From NCBI GenBank assembly GCA_047600765.1, contig JASGKF010000001.1, positions 1,984,001 to 2,048,000 on the forward strand: a DNA stretch of 64,000 nucleotides. The letters run 5' to 3'. How positions within the stretch are numbered: position 1 is the first letter of the stretch; each line of letters begins with the position of its first letter. This DNA is from Viridibacterium sp047600765. GTDB lineage: Bacteria > Pseudomonadota > Gammaproteobacteria > Burkholderiales > Rhodocyclaceae. The notes beneath the pieces are model-generated. The model worked only from the letters and a program-made list of their open reading frames with translations, made no database searches and was not told the origin of the DNA. A program made the translations under genes and the position numbers. Positions 41,283 to 49,591 of this stretch are shown here, piece by piece.

Positions 41283-41312
41283 TTGACAGGGCGACGTCCG
41301 AGTGACTAGGAT
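41283..41312 (+). promoter_or_regulatory. Sigma70-type promoter of the acid-sugar operon
   Basis: TTGACA (41283-41288) and TAGGAT (41307-41312) with an 18-nt spacer. The predicted start of transcription falls inside the operator copy at 41315-41328, a repressing arrangement. Confidence 0.55.
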
Positions 41313-41314
41313 TC

Positions 41315-41328
41315 AACTTGTATGACGA
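41315..41328. promoter_or_regulatory. Candidate GntR operator at the operon promoter
   Basis: AACTTGTATGACGA differs at one of 14 positions from the copy at 41140-41153. It is followed by ACAAG, giving a CTTGT/ACAAG inverted pair. It overlaps the expected transcription start of the dehydratase operon. Confidence 0.6.
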
Positions 41329-41365
41329 CTGACAAGTCATCCCGCAATCACCGAGACGATCACCG

Positions 41366-42520
41366 ATGAAGATAGAACGACTGACTGGCACCGTATTCAC
41401 CTACCCGAGCAAGCGCTCGGTCGACGCCGCCGGGCATTCCCACCCGGGGCCGGAGAAGGATACGAAGATGGCGATGCTGACCATCACCTGCGACGACGGC
41501 AGTCAGGGCCATGCTTTCGGGCCGGTCGAGGTGGTGCGCCAGCACGTGGTCGACGCCTTCTTCCGCAAGGTGATGGTTGGCGCCGATCCCTTCATGCGCG
41601 AACAGATCTGGCAGGACCTCGCGCACTGGCAGCGCGGCAGCGCCGGTCAGCTCACCGACCGCGCCATGGCGGTGGCCGATCAGGCGCTGTGGGATCTGGC
41701 CGGTCGCAAGCTGGGCGTGCCGGTCTACAAGCTCATCGGTGGCTTCCGCGACAAGGTGCCGGCTTACGGCAGCACCATGTGCGGTGACGAACTCAAGGGC
41801 GGTCTGTTGACGCCCGAGGAATACGCGGCCTTCGCCGAGCAGCTCGTCGCGCGCGGCTACAAGGCCATCAAGCTGCACACCTGGATGCCGCCGGTGTCCT
41901 ACGCGCCCAGCGTGGAGATGGACATCAAGGCCTGTGCCGCCGTGCGCGAAGCGGTGGGCCCGAACATCGACCTGATGCTCGACGGCTACCACTGGTACAG
42001 CCGCACCGACGCGCTGAAGATCGGCCGCGCACTGGAGAAGCTGCAGTTCGCCTGGTTCGAGGAAATGATGGACGAGCAGAGCATGTCGTCCTACGTGTGG
42101 CTCACGCAGCAGCTCGACATCCCCATCCTCGGGCCGGAATACATGGGCGGCAAGCATCACACGCGCGCCGAGTGGATCAAGTCTGGCGCTGCGACGATCA
42201 CGCGTGCCGGTGTGCCGGGCGTGGGCGGCATCACGCCGACGCTCAAGGTGGCAGGTATGGCCGATGCCTTCGGCATGAACTGCGAGGTGCATGGCAACGG
42301 CGCAGCCAACCTTGCCGTCTGTGCGGCGATCAAGAACTGCCAGTGGTACGAGCGTGGCCTGCTGCACCCCTTCCTCGACTACGACGAAGTGCCGGCTTAC
42401 CTCAACACGCTGGCCGACCCCATGGACAAGGATGGCTTCGTGCATCTGTCGCAGAAGCCCGGCCTCGGCGAAGACATCAATTTTGAATACATCGCAGCAC
42501 ACACGGTTGCCACCTACTGA
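41366..42520 (+). CDS. Enolase-superfamily (mandelate racemase type) acid-sugar dehydratase
   Basis: 384 aa. The enolase-superfamily capping and barrel domains are clear. Candidate residues are the Lys in YKAIKLHTW (second base position His, not Lys), metal ligands Asp in LMLDGYHWYS, Glu in AWFEEMMDE and Glu in ILGPEYMGG, and His in NCEVHGNG. The Asp that usually pairs with this His is not evident in SGAATITRAG. Dehydration of an aldarate or aldonate to a 2-keto-3-deoxy acid is expected from the aldolase/GarR/glycerate-kinase genes downstream. It is the first gene of the operon. Confidence 0.85.
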   Translation: MKIERLTGTVFTYPSKRSVDAAGHSHPGPEKDTKMAMLTITCDDGSQGHAFGPVEVVRQHVVDAFFRKVMVGADPFMREQIWQDLAHWQRGSAGQLTDRAMAVADQALWDLAGRKLGVPVYKLIGGFRDKVPAYGSTMCGDELKGGLLTPEEYAAFAEQLVARGYKAIKLHTWMPPVSYAPSVEMDIKACAAVREAVGPNIDLMLDGYHWYSRTDALKIGRALEKLQFAWFEEMMDEQSMSSYVWLTQQLDIPILGPEYMGGKHHTRAEWIKSGAATITRAGVPGVGGITPTLKVAGMADAFGMNCEVHGNGAANLAVCAAIKNCQWYERGLLHPFLDYDEVPAYLNTLADPMDKDGFVHLSQKPGLGEDINFEYIAAHTVATY

Positions 42521-42547
42521 GCCACCGGAACCACAAGGAGACTGGTC

Positions 42548-44149
42548 ATGAAACTCACACAGCTTTTCGGCGCCTCGGCGCTTGCCGTGTCGATGCTGCT
42601 GTCTGCCGGTGTGCAGGCCGCGACGCCGAAAGACGCGCTCATCATCGGCATGAGCATGAACAACCTGTTGTCGCTGGACCCGGCCAATGCCACCGGCAAC
42701 GACGTGGTCGAGATCAACGCCAACATGTACGACTCGCTCGTCGAGCTCGACCCGACCAACACCTACAAGGTGTTGCCGGCACTGGCCGAGAGCTGGAGCA
42801 TCGCGCCCGACAACACCAGCATTACTTTCAAGATCCGCAAGGGTGTGAAGTTCCACTCCGGCAACCCGCTCACCGCGCAGGACGCGGCCTGGTCGCTGCA
42901 GCGTGTGGTGAAGATCAACCTCGCGCTCGCCTCGGTGTGGAAAGCCTACGGCTTCACGCCCAAGAACGTCGACGAGAAGATCCGCGCCACCGATGCGCAG
43001 ACCCTGGTCATCGATCTGCCCGAACCGACCGATCCCAATCTCGTGGTCTACACGCTGGGCACTTCGGTCAGTGCGGTCATCCTCGACAGCAAGAAGGTGC
43101 TGCAGAACGAGAAGGACGGTGACCTCGGCCGCACCTGGCTCACCACCAACGAAGCTGGCTCCGGCCCCTTCGCCTTCAACGAATGGCGCCAGAAGGACGT
43201 GCTGATGATGACGCGCTTCGACGGCTACTGGCGCGGTGCGCCCAAGCTGCGCCGCGTGCTGCTGCGTCACATGACCGAATCGCAAACCCTGCGCCTGATG
43301 CTGGAGCGTGGTGACATCGATATCGCCAACGGCATGTCGGTGCCCGACGTCGAAGCGATGAAGAAGAACCCCAAGGTGGTCGTCGAATCGGTCAAGCGCG
43401 GCAACGTCTACTACGTTGCAGTGAGCATGAAAGACCCGAAGTTCGCCGACAAGCGCGTGCGCCTCGCCATCCGCAACCTCATCGACTACAAGGGCATCAA
43501 CGACACCGTCATGCCCAACTACGGCACCTTCCACCAGCGCCCCGTGCAGCTGGGACTGCCGGCAACGTTGCCCGAACCCGGCTACAAGTTCGACGTGCCG
43601 ACGGCGCGCAAGCTGCTCGCCGAAGCGGGCTTCCCGAACGGCTTCAAGGCCACCATCCGCGTGCTGTCCGATCCGCCCTTCATCAACATCGCCACCAACC
43701 TGCAGGCCACGCTCGCTTTGGGCGGCATCGAAGCAGCCGTGGTGCCCGGCACCGGCAACCAGGTGTATGGCGCGATGCGCGACCGCAACTTCGAGATCAT
43801 CGTCGGTCGCGGCGGTGGCGGTGCCGAACCGCACCCGCACAGCAGCCTGCGCTCGCTGGTCTACAACCCTGACAATCGCGACGAAGCCAAGCTGACCAAC
43901 TTCCAGGGCTGGCGCACCTCGTTCATCAGCCCCGAGATCAATGCCCTGATCGAGAAGGCCGAAGTCGAGAAGGACGCCAAGAAGCAGACCGAGATGTACC
44001 AGGAAGTACAACGCCTCTACGACAGCCAGGTCGGCGCCATCCAGCCCGTGTCGCAGATGGTCGAGACCGTCGTGCTGCAGAAGGACATCCGCAACTTCCG
44101 CTCGCACCCTTCGGCCACCACGCACTGGCGCGACGTCTACAAGCAATGA
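42548..44149 (+). CDS. Peptide/opine-type ABC transporter substrate-binding protein (family 5)
   Basis: 533 aa. Signal peptide about 1-24 (LAVSMLLSAGVQA), then a DppA/OppA-like family 5 domain: GMSMNNLLSLDPANATGNDV, YDSLVELDPTNTYKVLPALAESW, FKIRKGVKFHSGNPLTAQDAAWSLQRVV. Periplasmic capture of the substrate for the following permease and ATPase genes. Family 5 proteins bind peptides, nickel, opines or oligosaccharide-type ligands; the context suggests an acid-sugar compound or conjugate. 27 nt after the dehydratase. Confidence 0.92.
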   Translation: MKLTQLFGASALAVSMLLSAGVQAATPKDALIIGMSMNNLLSLDPANATGNDVVEINANMYDSLVELDPTNTYKVLPALAESWSIAPDNTSITFKIRKGVKFHSGNPLTAQDAAWSLQRVVKINLALASVWKAYGFTPKNVDEKIRATDAQTLVIDLPEPTDPNLVVYTLGTSVSAVILDSKKVLQNEKDGDLGRTWLTTNEAGSGPFAFNEWRQKDVLMMTRFDGYWRGAPKLRRVLLRHMTESQTLRLMLERGDIDIANGMSVPDVEAMKKNPKVVVESVKRGNVYYVAVSMKDPKFADKRVRLAIRNLIDYKGINDTVMPNYGTFHQRPVQLGLPATLPEPGYKFDVPTARKLLAEAGFPNGFKATIRVLSDPPFINIATNLQATLALGGIEAAVVPGTGNQVYGAMRDRNFEIIVGRGGGGAEPHPHSSLRSLVYNPDNRDEAKLTNFQGWRTSFISPEINALIEKAEVEKDAKKQTEMYQEVQRLYDSQVGAIQPVSQMVETVVLQKDIRNFRSHPSATTHWRDVYKQ

Positions 44150-44226
44150 GTGATGTCGTCATGCCTGCTGCCGCACGGCGGGCATGACACCACGACACCA
44201 CGCCATCGTTTCACCCGGAGCTTTTC

Positions 44227-45273
44227 ATGACTGCCCTCACCCTGCGCCTGCCTGGCCTCTCCGCGCACCGCGCGGCCGGCCTCGGCCATCGCCTCGTCAT
44301 CGTTGCCGTGACCCTGCTGGGCCTGCTCGCGCTGACCTTCTTCATCGGCCGTGTGATGCCACTGGACCCCGTGCTGTCCATCGTGGGTTCGGACGCCGAC
44401 CAGTCGACCTATCAGCAGGTCTATCAGCAGCTGGGTCTCGACCGCCCGCTCCATGTGCAGTTCGGCTACTACCTGCGCGATCTGCTGCACGGTGACCTCG
44501 GCCGCTCGCTGATGACCGGCAACTCCGTCACCACCGACATCGCCCGCGTGTTCCCCGCCACCATCGAGCTCGCCACGCTGGCCATCCTGTTCGGCACCTG
44601 TGTCGGTGTGCCGCTGGGTGTCTTCGCGGCCACCAAGCGCGGCCGTGCCGGCGACCAGGTAGTGCGCGTCATCAGCCTGTGTGGCTACTCGGTGCCGGTG
44701 TTCTGGTTCGGCATGATGGGCCTCATCATCTTCTACGCCTGGCTTGGTTGGGCCGGCGGAGCGGGGCGCGTCGACCTCGCTTATGACGGCCTCGTCGAGA
44801 AGCGCACGGGCCTCCTGCTCATCGACTCGGCACTCGCCGGCGAGTGGGAGGTCTTCGCCAGCGCCATCAAGTACATCACCCTGCCGGCCTGCATTCTCGG
44901 TCTGCACTCCATGGCCTACATCGCCCGCATGACGCGCAGCTTCATGCTGGCCCAGCTGTCGCAGGAATACATCATTACCGCCCGCGTGAAGGGTCTGTCG
45001 GAGCGCGAGGTGATCTGGAACCACGCCTTCCGCAACATCCTCGTGCAGCTGCTGACCATCGTCGCGCTGGCCTACGGTGGTCTGCTCGAAGGCGCCGTAC
45101 TGATCGAGACCGTCTTCGCCTGGCCCGGCTTCGGCAGCTACCTCACCAGCAGCCTGCTGCTCGGCGACATGAACGCCGTGATGGGCTGCGTGCTGCTGAT
45201 CGGCATCATTTTCGTGACCCTCAACCTGGTGACCGATGCGCTCTACCAGGTCTTTGATCCCCGGACCCGTTGA
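44227..45273 (+). CDS. ABC transporter permease, DppB type
   Basis: 348 aa inner-membrane subunit with six predicted segments. DppB-type landmarks are the N-terminal FFIGRVMPLDPVLSI, LGLDRPLHVQFGYYLRDLLHGDLGRSLM, and the EAA-loop region TARVKGLSEREVIWNHAFRNILVQLLTIV that docks the ATPases. A 77-nt gap follows the binding-protein gene; its stop is 1 nt before the next start, so the permeases are tightly coupled. Confidence 0.94.
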   Translation: MTALTLRLPGLSAHRAAGLGHRLVIVAVTLLGLLALTFFIGRVMPLDPVLSIVGSDADQSTYQQVYQQLGLDRPLHVQFGYYLRDLLHGDLGRSLMTGNSVTTDIARVFPATIELATLAILFGTCVGVPLGVFAATKRGRAGDQVVRVISLCGYSVPVFWFGMMGLIIFYAWLGWAGGAGRVDLAYDGLVEKRTGLLLIDSALAGEWEVFASAIKYITLPACILGLHSMAYIARMTRSFMLAQLSQEYIITARVKGLSEREVIWNHAFRNILVQLLTIVALAYGGLLEGAVLIETVFAWPGFGSYLTSSLLLGDMNAVMGCVLLIGIIFVTLNLVTDALYQVFDPRTR

Positions 45274-45274
45274 G

Positions 45275-46183
45275 ATGACGACCATGACAATCTCCGCCAC
45301 CACACCATCCGCCAGCGGCGTACCGCAGTCTTCGACGCAGGCCTTGCGCGAGAACGTGATGCGCAACTTGCGCAAGCTGTTCCGCAACCCGCTCGCCGTC
45401 GCCGGCCTCGCTGTGATCCTCGGTCTGCTGTTGCTGGCCGCCTTCGCACCCTGGATTGCTACACACAGCCCCGTCGCGCAGGACCTCAGCAACACCCTCA
45501 AGGCACCGGACGCCACACACTGGTTCGGCACCGACGAGTACGGCCGCGACATCTTCAGCCGCCTCGTCTACGGCTCGCGCATCACGCTCTACATCATCGC
45601 GCTGGTCACCGTGGTGGTCGGCCCGGTGGGTCTCGCCGTGGGTGTGGTCTCCGGCTACTTCGGTGGCTGGATCGACACGTTGTTCATGCGCATCACCGAC
45701 ATCTTCATCTCCTTCCCGGGGCTCGTGCTGGCTCTCGCCTTCGTCGCAGCGCTGGGGCCGGGTCTGGACCACGCCATCATCGCCATCGCGCTCACCGCCT
45801 GGCCACCGATCGCGCGTCTCGCACGCGCCGAGACGCTGAGCCTGCGCAAGGCCGACTACATCGTCGCCGTGCAACTGCAGGGCGCCACTGCACTGCGCAT
45901 CCTCGTGCGCCACATCGTGCCGATGTGCCTCTCTTCGGTGGTCGTGCGTCTCACCATGAACATGGCCAGCATCATCCTCACCGCCGCTGGTCTCGGCTTC
46001 CTGGGCCTCGGCGCGCAACCGCCGGTACCCGAGTGGGGCGCCATGATCTCCGCCGGCCGCCGCTACATGCTCGAGTGCTGGTGGCTGGTCGCCATGCCCG
46101 GTGCCGCCATCATGATGGTGAGCCTTGCTTTCAACCTCTTCGGCGACGGCCTGCGCGATCTGCTCGATCCGCGCAGCGAGTGA
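45275..46183 (+). CDS. ABC transporter permease, DppC type
   Basis: 302 aa with six membrane segments. DppC features: N-terminal amphipathic NLRKLFRNPLAVAGLAVI, HWFGTDEYGRDIFSRLVYGSRITL, FISFPGLVLALAFVAALGPGL, and the EAA loop YIVAVQLQGATALRILVRHIVP. It heterodimerises with the preceding DppB-type subunit. Start ATG 45275 lies in a GAGATG directly after the previous stop. Confidence 0.94.
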   Translation: MTTMTISATTPSASGVPQSSTQALRENVMRNLRKLFRNPLAVAGLAVILGLLLLAAFAPWIATHSPVAQDLSNTLKAPDATHWFGTDEYGRDIFSRLVYGSRITLYIIALVTVVVGPVGLAVGVVSGYFGGWIDTLFMRITDIFISFPGLVLALAFVAALGPGLDHAIIAIALTAWPPIARLARAETLSLRKADYIVAVQLQGATALRILVRHIVPMCLSSVVVRLTMNMASIILTAAGLGFLGLGAQPPVPEWGAMISAGRRYMLECWWLVAMPGAAIMMVSLAFNLFGDGLRDLLDPRSE

Positions 46184-46194
46184 GCCACACACGC

Positions 46195-47052
46195 ATGGAA
46201 TCCAAGATGACTGCATCAGCCCCCCTGCTGGAAGCCGAAGATCTCTACGTTCGCTTCGCCACTGCCGAAGGCCTCGTCGATGCCGTGCGCGGCGTGTCCT
46301 TCACCCTGGGTCGCGAGAAGCTCGCCATCGTCGGCGAGTCCGGCTCAGGCAAGTCCACGGTCGGCCGCAGCCTGCTGCGCCTGCATCCGCGCAGCGCACG
46401 CATCGAAGCGAAGAAGCTGCGCTTCGGCGACACCGATCTGCTGACTGCCAGCGAGAAGAGCATGCGCGACATCCGTGGTCGCCGCATGTCGATGATCATG
46501 CAGGACCCCAAGTACTCGCTGAACCCGGTGATGCGCGTCGGCAAGCAGATTGCCGAGGCCTACCTCGCTCACAACAAGGTGAGTCGCAAGGAAGCCGAGC
46601 AGCGCGCGCTGGCCATGCTCGAAGCCGTGCGCATCCGCGATCCGCAGCGCGTGTTCGGCATGTATCCGCACGAAGTGTCGGGCGGCATGGGCCAGCGCAT
46701 CATGATCGCGATGATGCTCATCACCGAGCCCGAGATCGTCATCGCCGACGAACCGACTTCGGCGCTCGACGTATCGGTGCGCCTGCAGGTCCTCGCCACG
46801 CTCGACGACCTCGTCAGCCAGCGCGGCATGGGCCTGCTGTTCATCAGCCATGACCTCAACCTCGTGCGCAGCTTCTGCGACCGTGTGCTGGTCATGTATG
46901 CCGGCCGCGTTGTCGAGTCCATCGCCGCAGCGGACCTCGACAAGGCGCAGCACCCCTACACCCGCGGCCTGCTGGCCGCTCTGCCCAGCGTGGACCAGCG
47001 CCGCGAACGTCTGCCCGTGCTGCAGCGTGACCCGGCCTGGCTGGCCGCCTGA
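46195..47052 (+). CDS. ABC transporter ATP-binding protein, DppD type
   Basis: 285 aa. Walker A GESGSGKST, signature EVSGGMGQRIMIAMML, Walker B IVIADEPTSALDVSV, H-loop FISHDLN; C-terminal oligopeptide-type extension (HPYTRGLLAALPSVDQRRERLPVL). The signature reads SGGMG where SGGQR-type is usual, as in other DppD/OppD. An alternative start at 46207 (MTASAP) has slightly better ribosome-site spacing. It pairs with the DppF-type ATPase. Confidence 0.94.
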   Translation: MESKMTASAPLLEAEDLYVRFATAEGLVDAVRGVSFTLGREKLAIVGESGSGKSTVGRSLLRLHPRSARIEAKKLRFGDTDLLTASEKSMRDIRGRRMSMIMQDPKYSLNPVMRVGKQIAEAYLAHNKVSRKEAEQRALAMLEAVRIRDPQRVFGMYPHEVSGGMGQRIMIAMMLITEPEIVIADEPTSALDVSVRLQVLATLDDLVSQRGMGLLFISHDLNLVRSFCDRVLVMYAGRVVESIAAADLDKAQHPYTRGLLAALPSVDQRRERLPVLQRDPAWLAA

Positions 47053-47063
47053 GGAGAGAAGAC

Positions 47064-47849
47064 GTGAGCGACAAAACCATGATTGACGTGCTGCACCTCG
47101 ACCTCAGCTTTGGCGAAGGGGCCGCAGCCAACCGCGTGCTGCGCGACGTGAACTTCCGCGTCGCCGAGGGCGAATCCTTCGGCCTCGTCGGCGAATCCGG
47201 TTCAGGCAAGACCACCGTGCTGCGCTGCCTCGCCGGCCAGTACACGCACTGGCAGGGCAGCCTCGCCGTCGATGGCGAAGCGCTCGGCCGCAAGCTCGAA
47301 CGCGCGCGCTGCCGCAAGCTGCAGATGGTCTTCCAGGATCCCTATGGCTCGCTGCATCCGCGCCACACCATCGAGACCGCACTCAGCGAACCGCTGGCCA
47401 TCCACGGCATCGGCGACCGCAGCGCGCGCATCGACGCCATTCTCGACAAGGTCGGCCTGCCGCGCGCCTTCCGCTACCGCTATCCGCACCAGCTCTCGGG
47501 TGGCCAGCGTCAGCGCGTGGCGATTGCGCGTGCGCTGATCCTCGAACCGCGCATCCTGCTGCTCGACGAACCGACCTCGGCACTCGACGTGTCGGTGCAG
47601 GCCGAGATCCTCAACCTGCTCGCCGACCTGCGCGTGCGCGACGGCCTCACCTACTTGCTGGTCACGCACGACCTTGGCGTTGTCGCCCACCTGTGCGACC
47701 GCGTCGCCGTGATGCAGCTCGGCGAGATCGTCGACACCATCGACAGCGCCAGCCTCACCGGCAGCACGCCCAGCCATCCTTACACCCGCATGCTCGTCGA
47801 AGCGAGCCGCCACTACAGCCGCGAGATGGCGCAAGCCATGGCCGCCTGA
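47064..47849 (+). CDS. ABC transporter ATP-binding protein, DppF type
   Basis: 261 aa. Walker A GESGSGKTT, signature QLSGGQRQRVAIARAL, Walker B ILLLDEPTSALDVSV, H-loop LVTHDLG, and the C-terminal SHPYTRMLVEAS typical of DppF/OppF. It starts with GTG at 47064 behind a GAGGAGAG site; the first ATG would cut conserved sequence less well. It completes the five-gene transporter and leads into the catabolic genes after 15 nt. Confidence 0.94.
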   Translation: MSDKTMIDVLHLDLSFGEGAAANRVLRDVNFRVAEGESFGLVGESGSGKTTVLRCLAGQYTHWQGSLAVDGEALGRKLERARCRKLQMVFQDPYGSLHPRHTIETALSEPLAIHGIGDRSARIDAILDKVGLPRAFRYRYPHQLSGGQRQRVAIARALILEPRILLLDEPTSALDVSVQAEILNLLADLRVRDGLTYLLVTHDLGVVAHLCDRVAVMQLGEIVDTIDSASLTGSTPSHPYTRMLVEASRHYSREMAQAMAA

Positions 47850-47864
47850 GCCTGGGAGAAATAC

Positions 47865-48659
47865 ATGGAAATGATCCTGAACCCCTTCAAGCGCGCCATC
47901 CACAACCGCGAGTTGCAGATCGGCCTGTGGTCGCACCTGTCGAATCACGTCAGCACCGAAGTCATCGGCGGTGCCGGCTTCGACTGGATTGTGCTCGACG
48001 CCGAGCACTCGCCCAACGAGACCTTCCTGCTGCACCAGCAACTGCAGGCCCTCGTCGAAGGCGGTTCGCACCCGGTCGTGCGTCTCGCCTGGAACGACAA
48101 GGTACTCATCAAGCGCGTCATCGACATCGGCGTGCAGACCATCCTCGTGCCCTATGTGCAGAACGCCGACGAAGCCGCCGCCGCCGTCGCGGCCACGCGT
48201 TACCCTGCCGAGGGCGGCATGCGTGGCTTCACCGGCCTGTCGCGCGCCTCGCGCTTCGGTCGCATCAAGGACTACCACGGCCGCGCGCAGGACGAGCTAT
48301 GCGTGATCGTGCAGGTCGAGACCAGCGAGGCGCTGGCGCAGATCGAAGCCATCGCGGCCATCGACGGTGTCGACGGCATCTTCATCGGCCCCGGCGACCT
48401 CTCCGCCGCGATGGGCCAGATCGGCAACCCCGGTCACGCCGACGTGCAGCGCGCCATCCGCGACGCCATCACACGCATCAACGCGGCCGGCAAACCGGCC
48501 GGCATCCTCACCGGCGACGAAGCGCAGGCACGCCAGTACATCGAGTGGGGCTGCTGCTTCACCGCAGTCGGCGCCGATATTGCGTTGCTCGCACGCGCTT
48601 CCGAACAGCTCGCCAGCCGCTTCCAGCAATTCAAGGCGACGCGCAGCGAGGCGGCTTGA
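47865..48659 (+). CDS. HpcH/HpaI-family aldolase (2-keto-3-deoxy-acid aldolase)
   Basis: 264 aa class II pyruvate-dependent aldolase. Landmarks: LQIGLWSHLSN, GFDWIVLDAEHSPNE, ILVPYVQNADEAAAAV, metal-binding Glu in VQVETSEALAQ, and DGIFIGPGDLSAAMG with the second metal Asp. The family splits 2-keto-3-deoxy(-glucarate) acids into pyruvate and an aldehyde, here most likely tartronate semialdehyde given the reductase that follows. Cytoplasmic. It takes the dehydratase product. Confidence 0.93.
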   Translation: MEMILNPFKRAIHNRELQIGLWSHLSNHVSTEVIGGAGFDWIVLDAEHSPNETFLLHQQLQALVEGGSHPVVRLAWNDKVLIKRVIDIGVQTILVPYVQNADEAAAAVAATRYPAEGGMRGFTGLSRASRFGRIKDYHGRAQDELCVIVQVETSEALAQIEAIAAIDGVDGIFIGPGDLSAAMGQIGNPGHADVQRAIRDAITRINAAGKPAGILTGDEAQARQYIEWGCCFTAVGADIALLARASEQLASRFQQFKATRSEAA

Positions 48660-48693
48660 GCGCACAGATCACTTTTCTCTCCCGGAGCTTCAC

Positions 48694-49578
48694 ATGCAGA
48701 AAATCGGATTCATCGGCCTCGGCATCATGGGTGCGCCCATGGCTGGTCACCTCATCGCCGCCGGCCACACGCTCTACCTGCACAGCCGTAGCGGCGTGCC
48801 GGGCGAGCTGACGCAAGCTGGCGGCACGGTCTGTGCGACGTCAGCCGAAGTCGCACGCAACGCCGACATCATCATCACCATGGTGCCCGACACGCCGCAT
48901 GTCGAAGAGGTTTTGTTCGGCACGAATGGCGTCGCGTCGGCCATCAGCGCCGGCAAGGTCGTCATCGACATGAGCTCGATCTCGCCCGTCGCCACCAAGG
49001 AATTCGCCGCGAAGATCGCCGCACTCGGCGCGCACTACATCGATGCGCCGGTGTCGGGTGGTGAAGTCGGTGCCAAGGCTGCGACGCTGACCATCATGTG
49101 TGGTGGTGACGAAGCGGTGTTCGAACGCGTCAAGCCGCTGTTCGAGAAGATGGGCAAGAACATCACCCTCGTCGGTGGCGTCGGCGACGGGCAGATCACC
49201 AAGGTCGCCAACCAGATCATCGTTGCGCTCAACATCGAAGCGGTCAGTGAAGCGCTGTTGCTCGCCGCCAAGGCCGGCGCTGACCCGGCGCGTGTGCGCC
49301 AGGCCCTGATGGGTGGCTTCGCCAACTCGCGCGTGCTCGAAGTGCATGGCGAGCGCATGATCAAGCGCACCTTCAATCCAGGCTTCCGCATCGAGCTGCA
49401 CCAGAAGGATCTCAACCTCGCGCTGTCGACCGCGCGTGCCGTCGGTGTGTCGCTGCCCAACACCGCGACGGCGCAGGAGCTGTTCAACAGTTGCGCCGCG
49501 CAGGGCGGCTCGCAATGGGATCACTCTGGCATGGTGCGCGCGCTGGAGCGCCTCGCCGACTTCGAGATCGGTTCCTGA
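48694..49578 (+). CDS. garR: 2-hydroxy-3-oxopropionate (tartronate semialdehyde) reductase
   Basis: 294 aa beta-hydroxyacid dehydrogenase. N-terminal NAD(P)-binding motif IGFIGLGIMGAPMAGHL, substrate motif DAPVSGGEVGAKAATL, catalytic Lys in GDGQITKVANQII, and a C-terminal helical domain ending QWDHSGMVRALERLADF as in GarR/GlxR. It reduces tartronate semialdehyde to D-glycerate, linking the aldolase and the glycerate kinase on either side. The start has a CCCGGAG site. Confidence 0.94.
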   Translation: MQKIGFIGLGIMGAPMAGHLIAAGHTLYLHSRSGVPGELTQAGGTVCATSAEVARNADIIITMVPDTPHVEEVLFGTNGVASAISAGKVVIDMSSISPVATKEFAAKIAALGAHYIDAPVSGGEVGAKAATLTIMCGGDEAVFERVKPLFEKMGKNITLVGGVGDGQITKVANQIIVALNIEAVSEALLLAAKAGADPARVRQALMGGFANSRVLEVHGERMIKRTFNPGFRIELHQKDLNLALSTARAVGVSLPNTATAQELFNSCAAQGGSQWDHSGMVRALERLADFEIGS

Positions 49579-49591
49579 GAAAGCCTTCGCG

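Noticed and set aside
41360..44146. A 928-codon open frame on the minus strand
   Set aside because: It lies wholly antisense to the dehydratase and binding-protein genes. Its His/Arg/Gly/Val-rich, domain-free composition is what a GC-rich coding strand produces when read backwards. The sense genes have clear family motifs.
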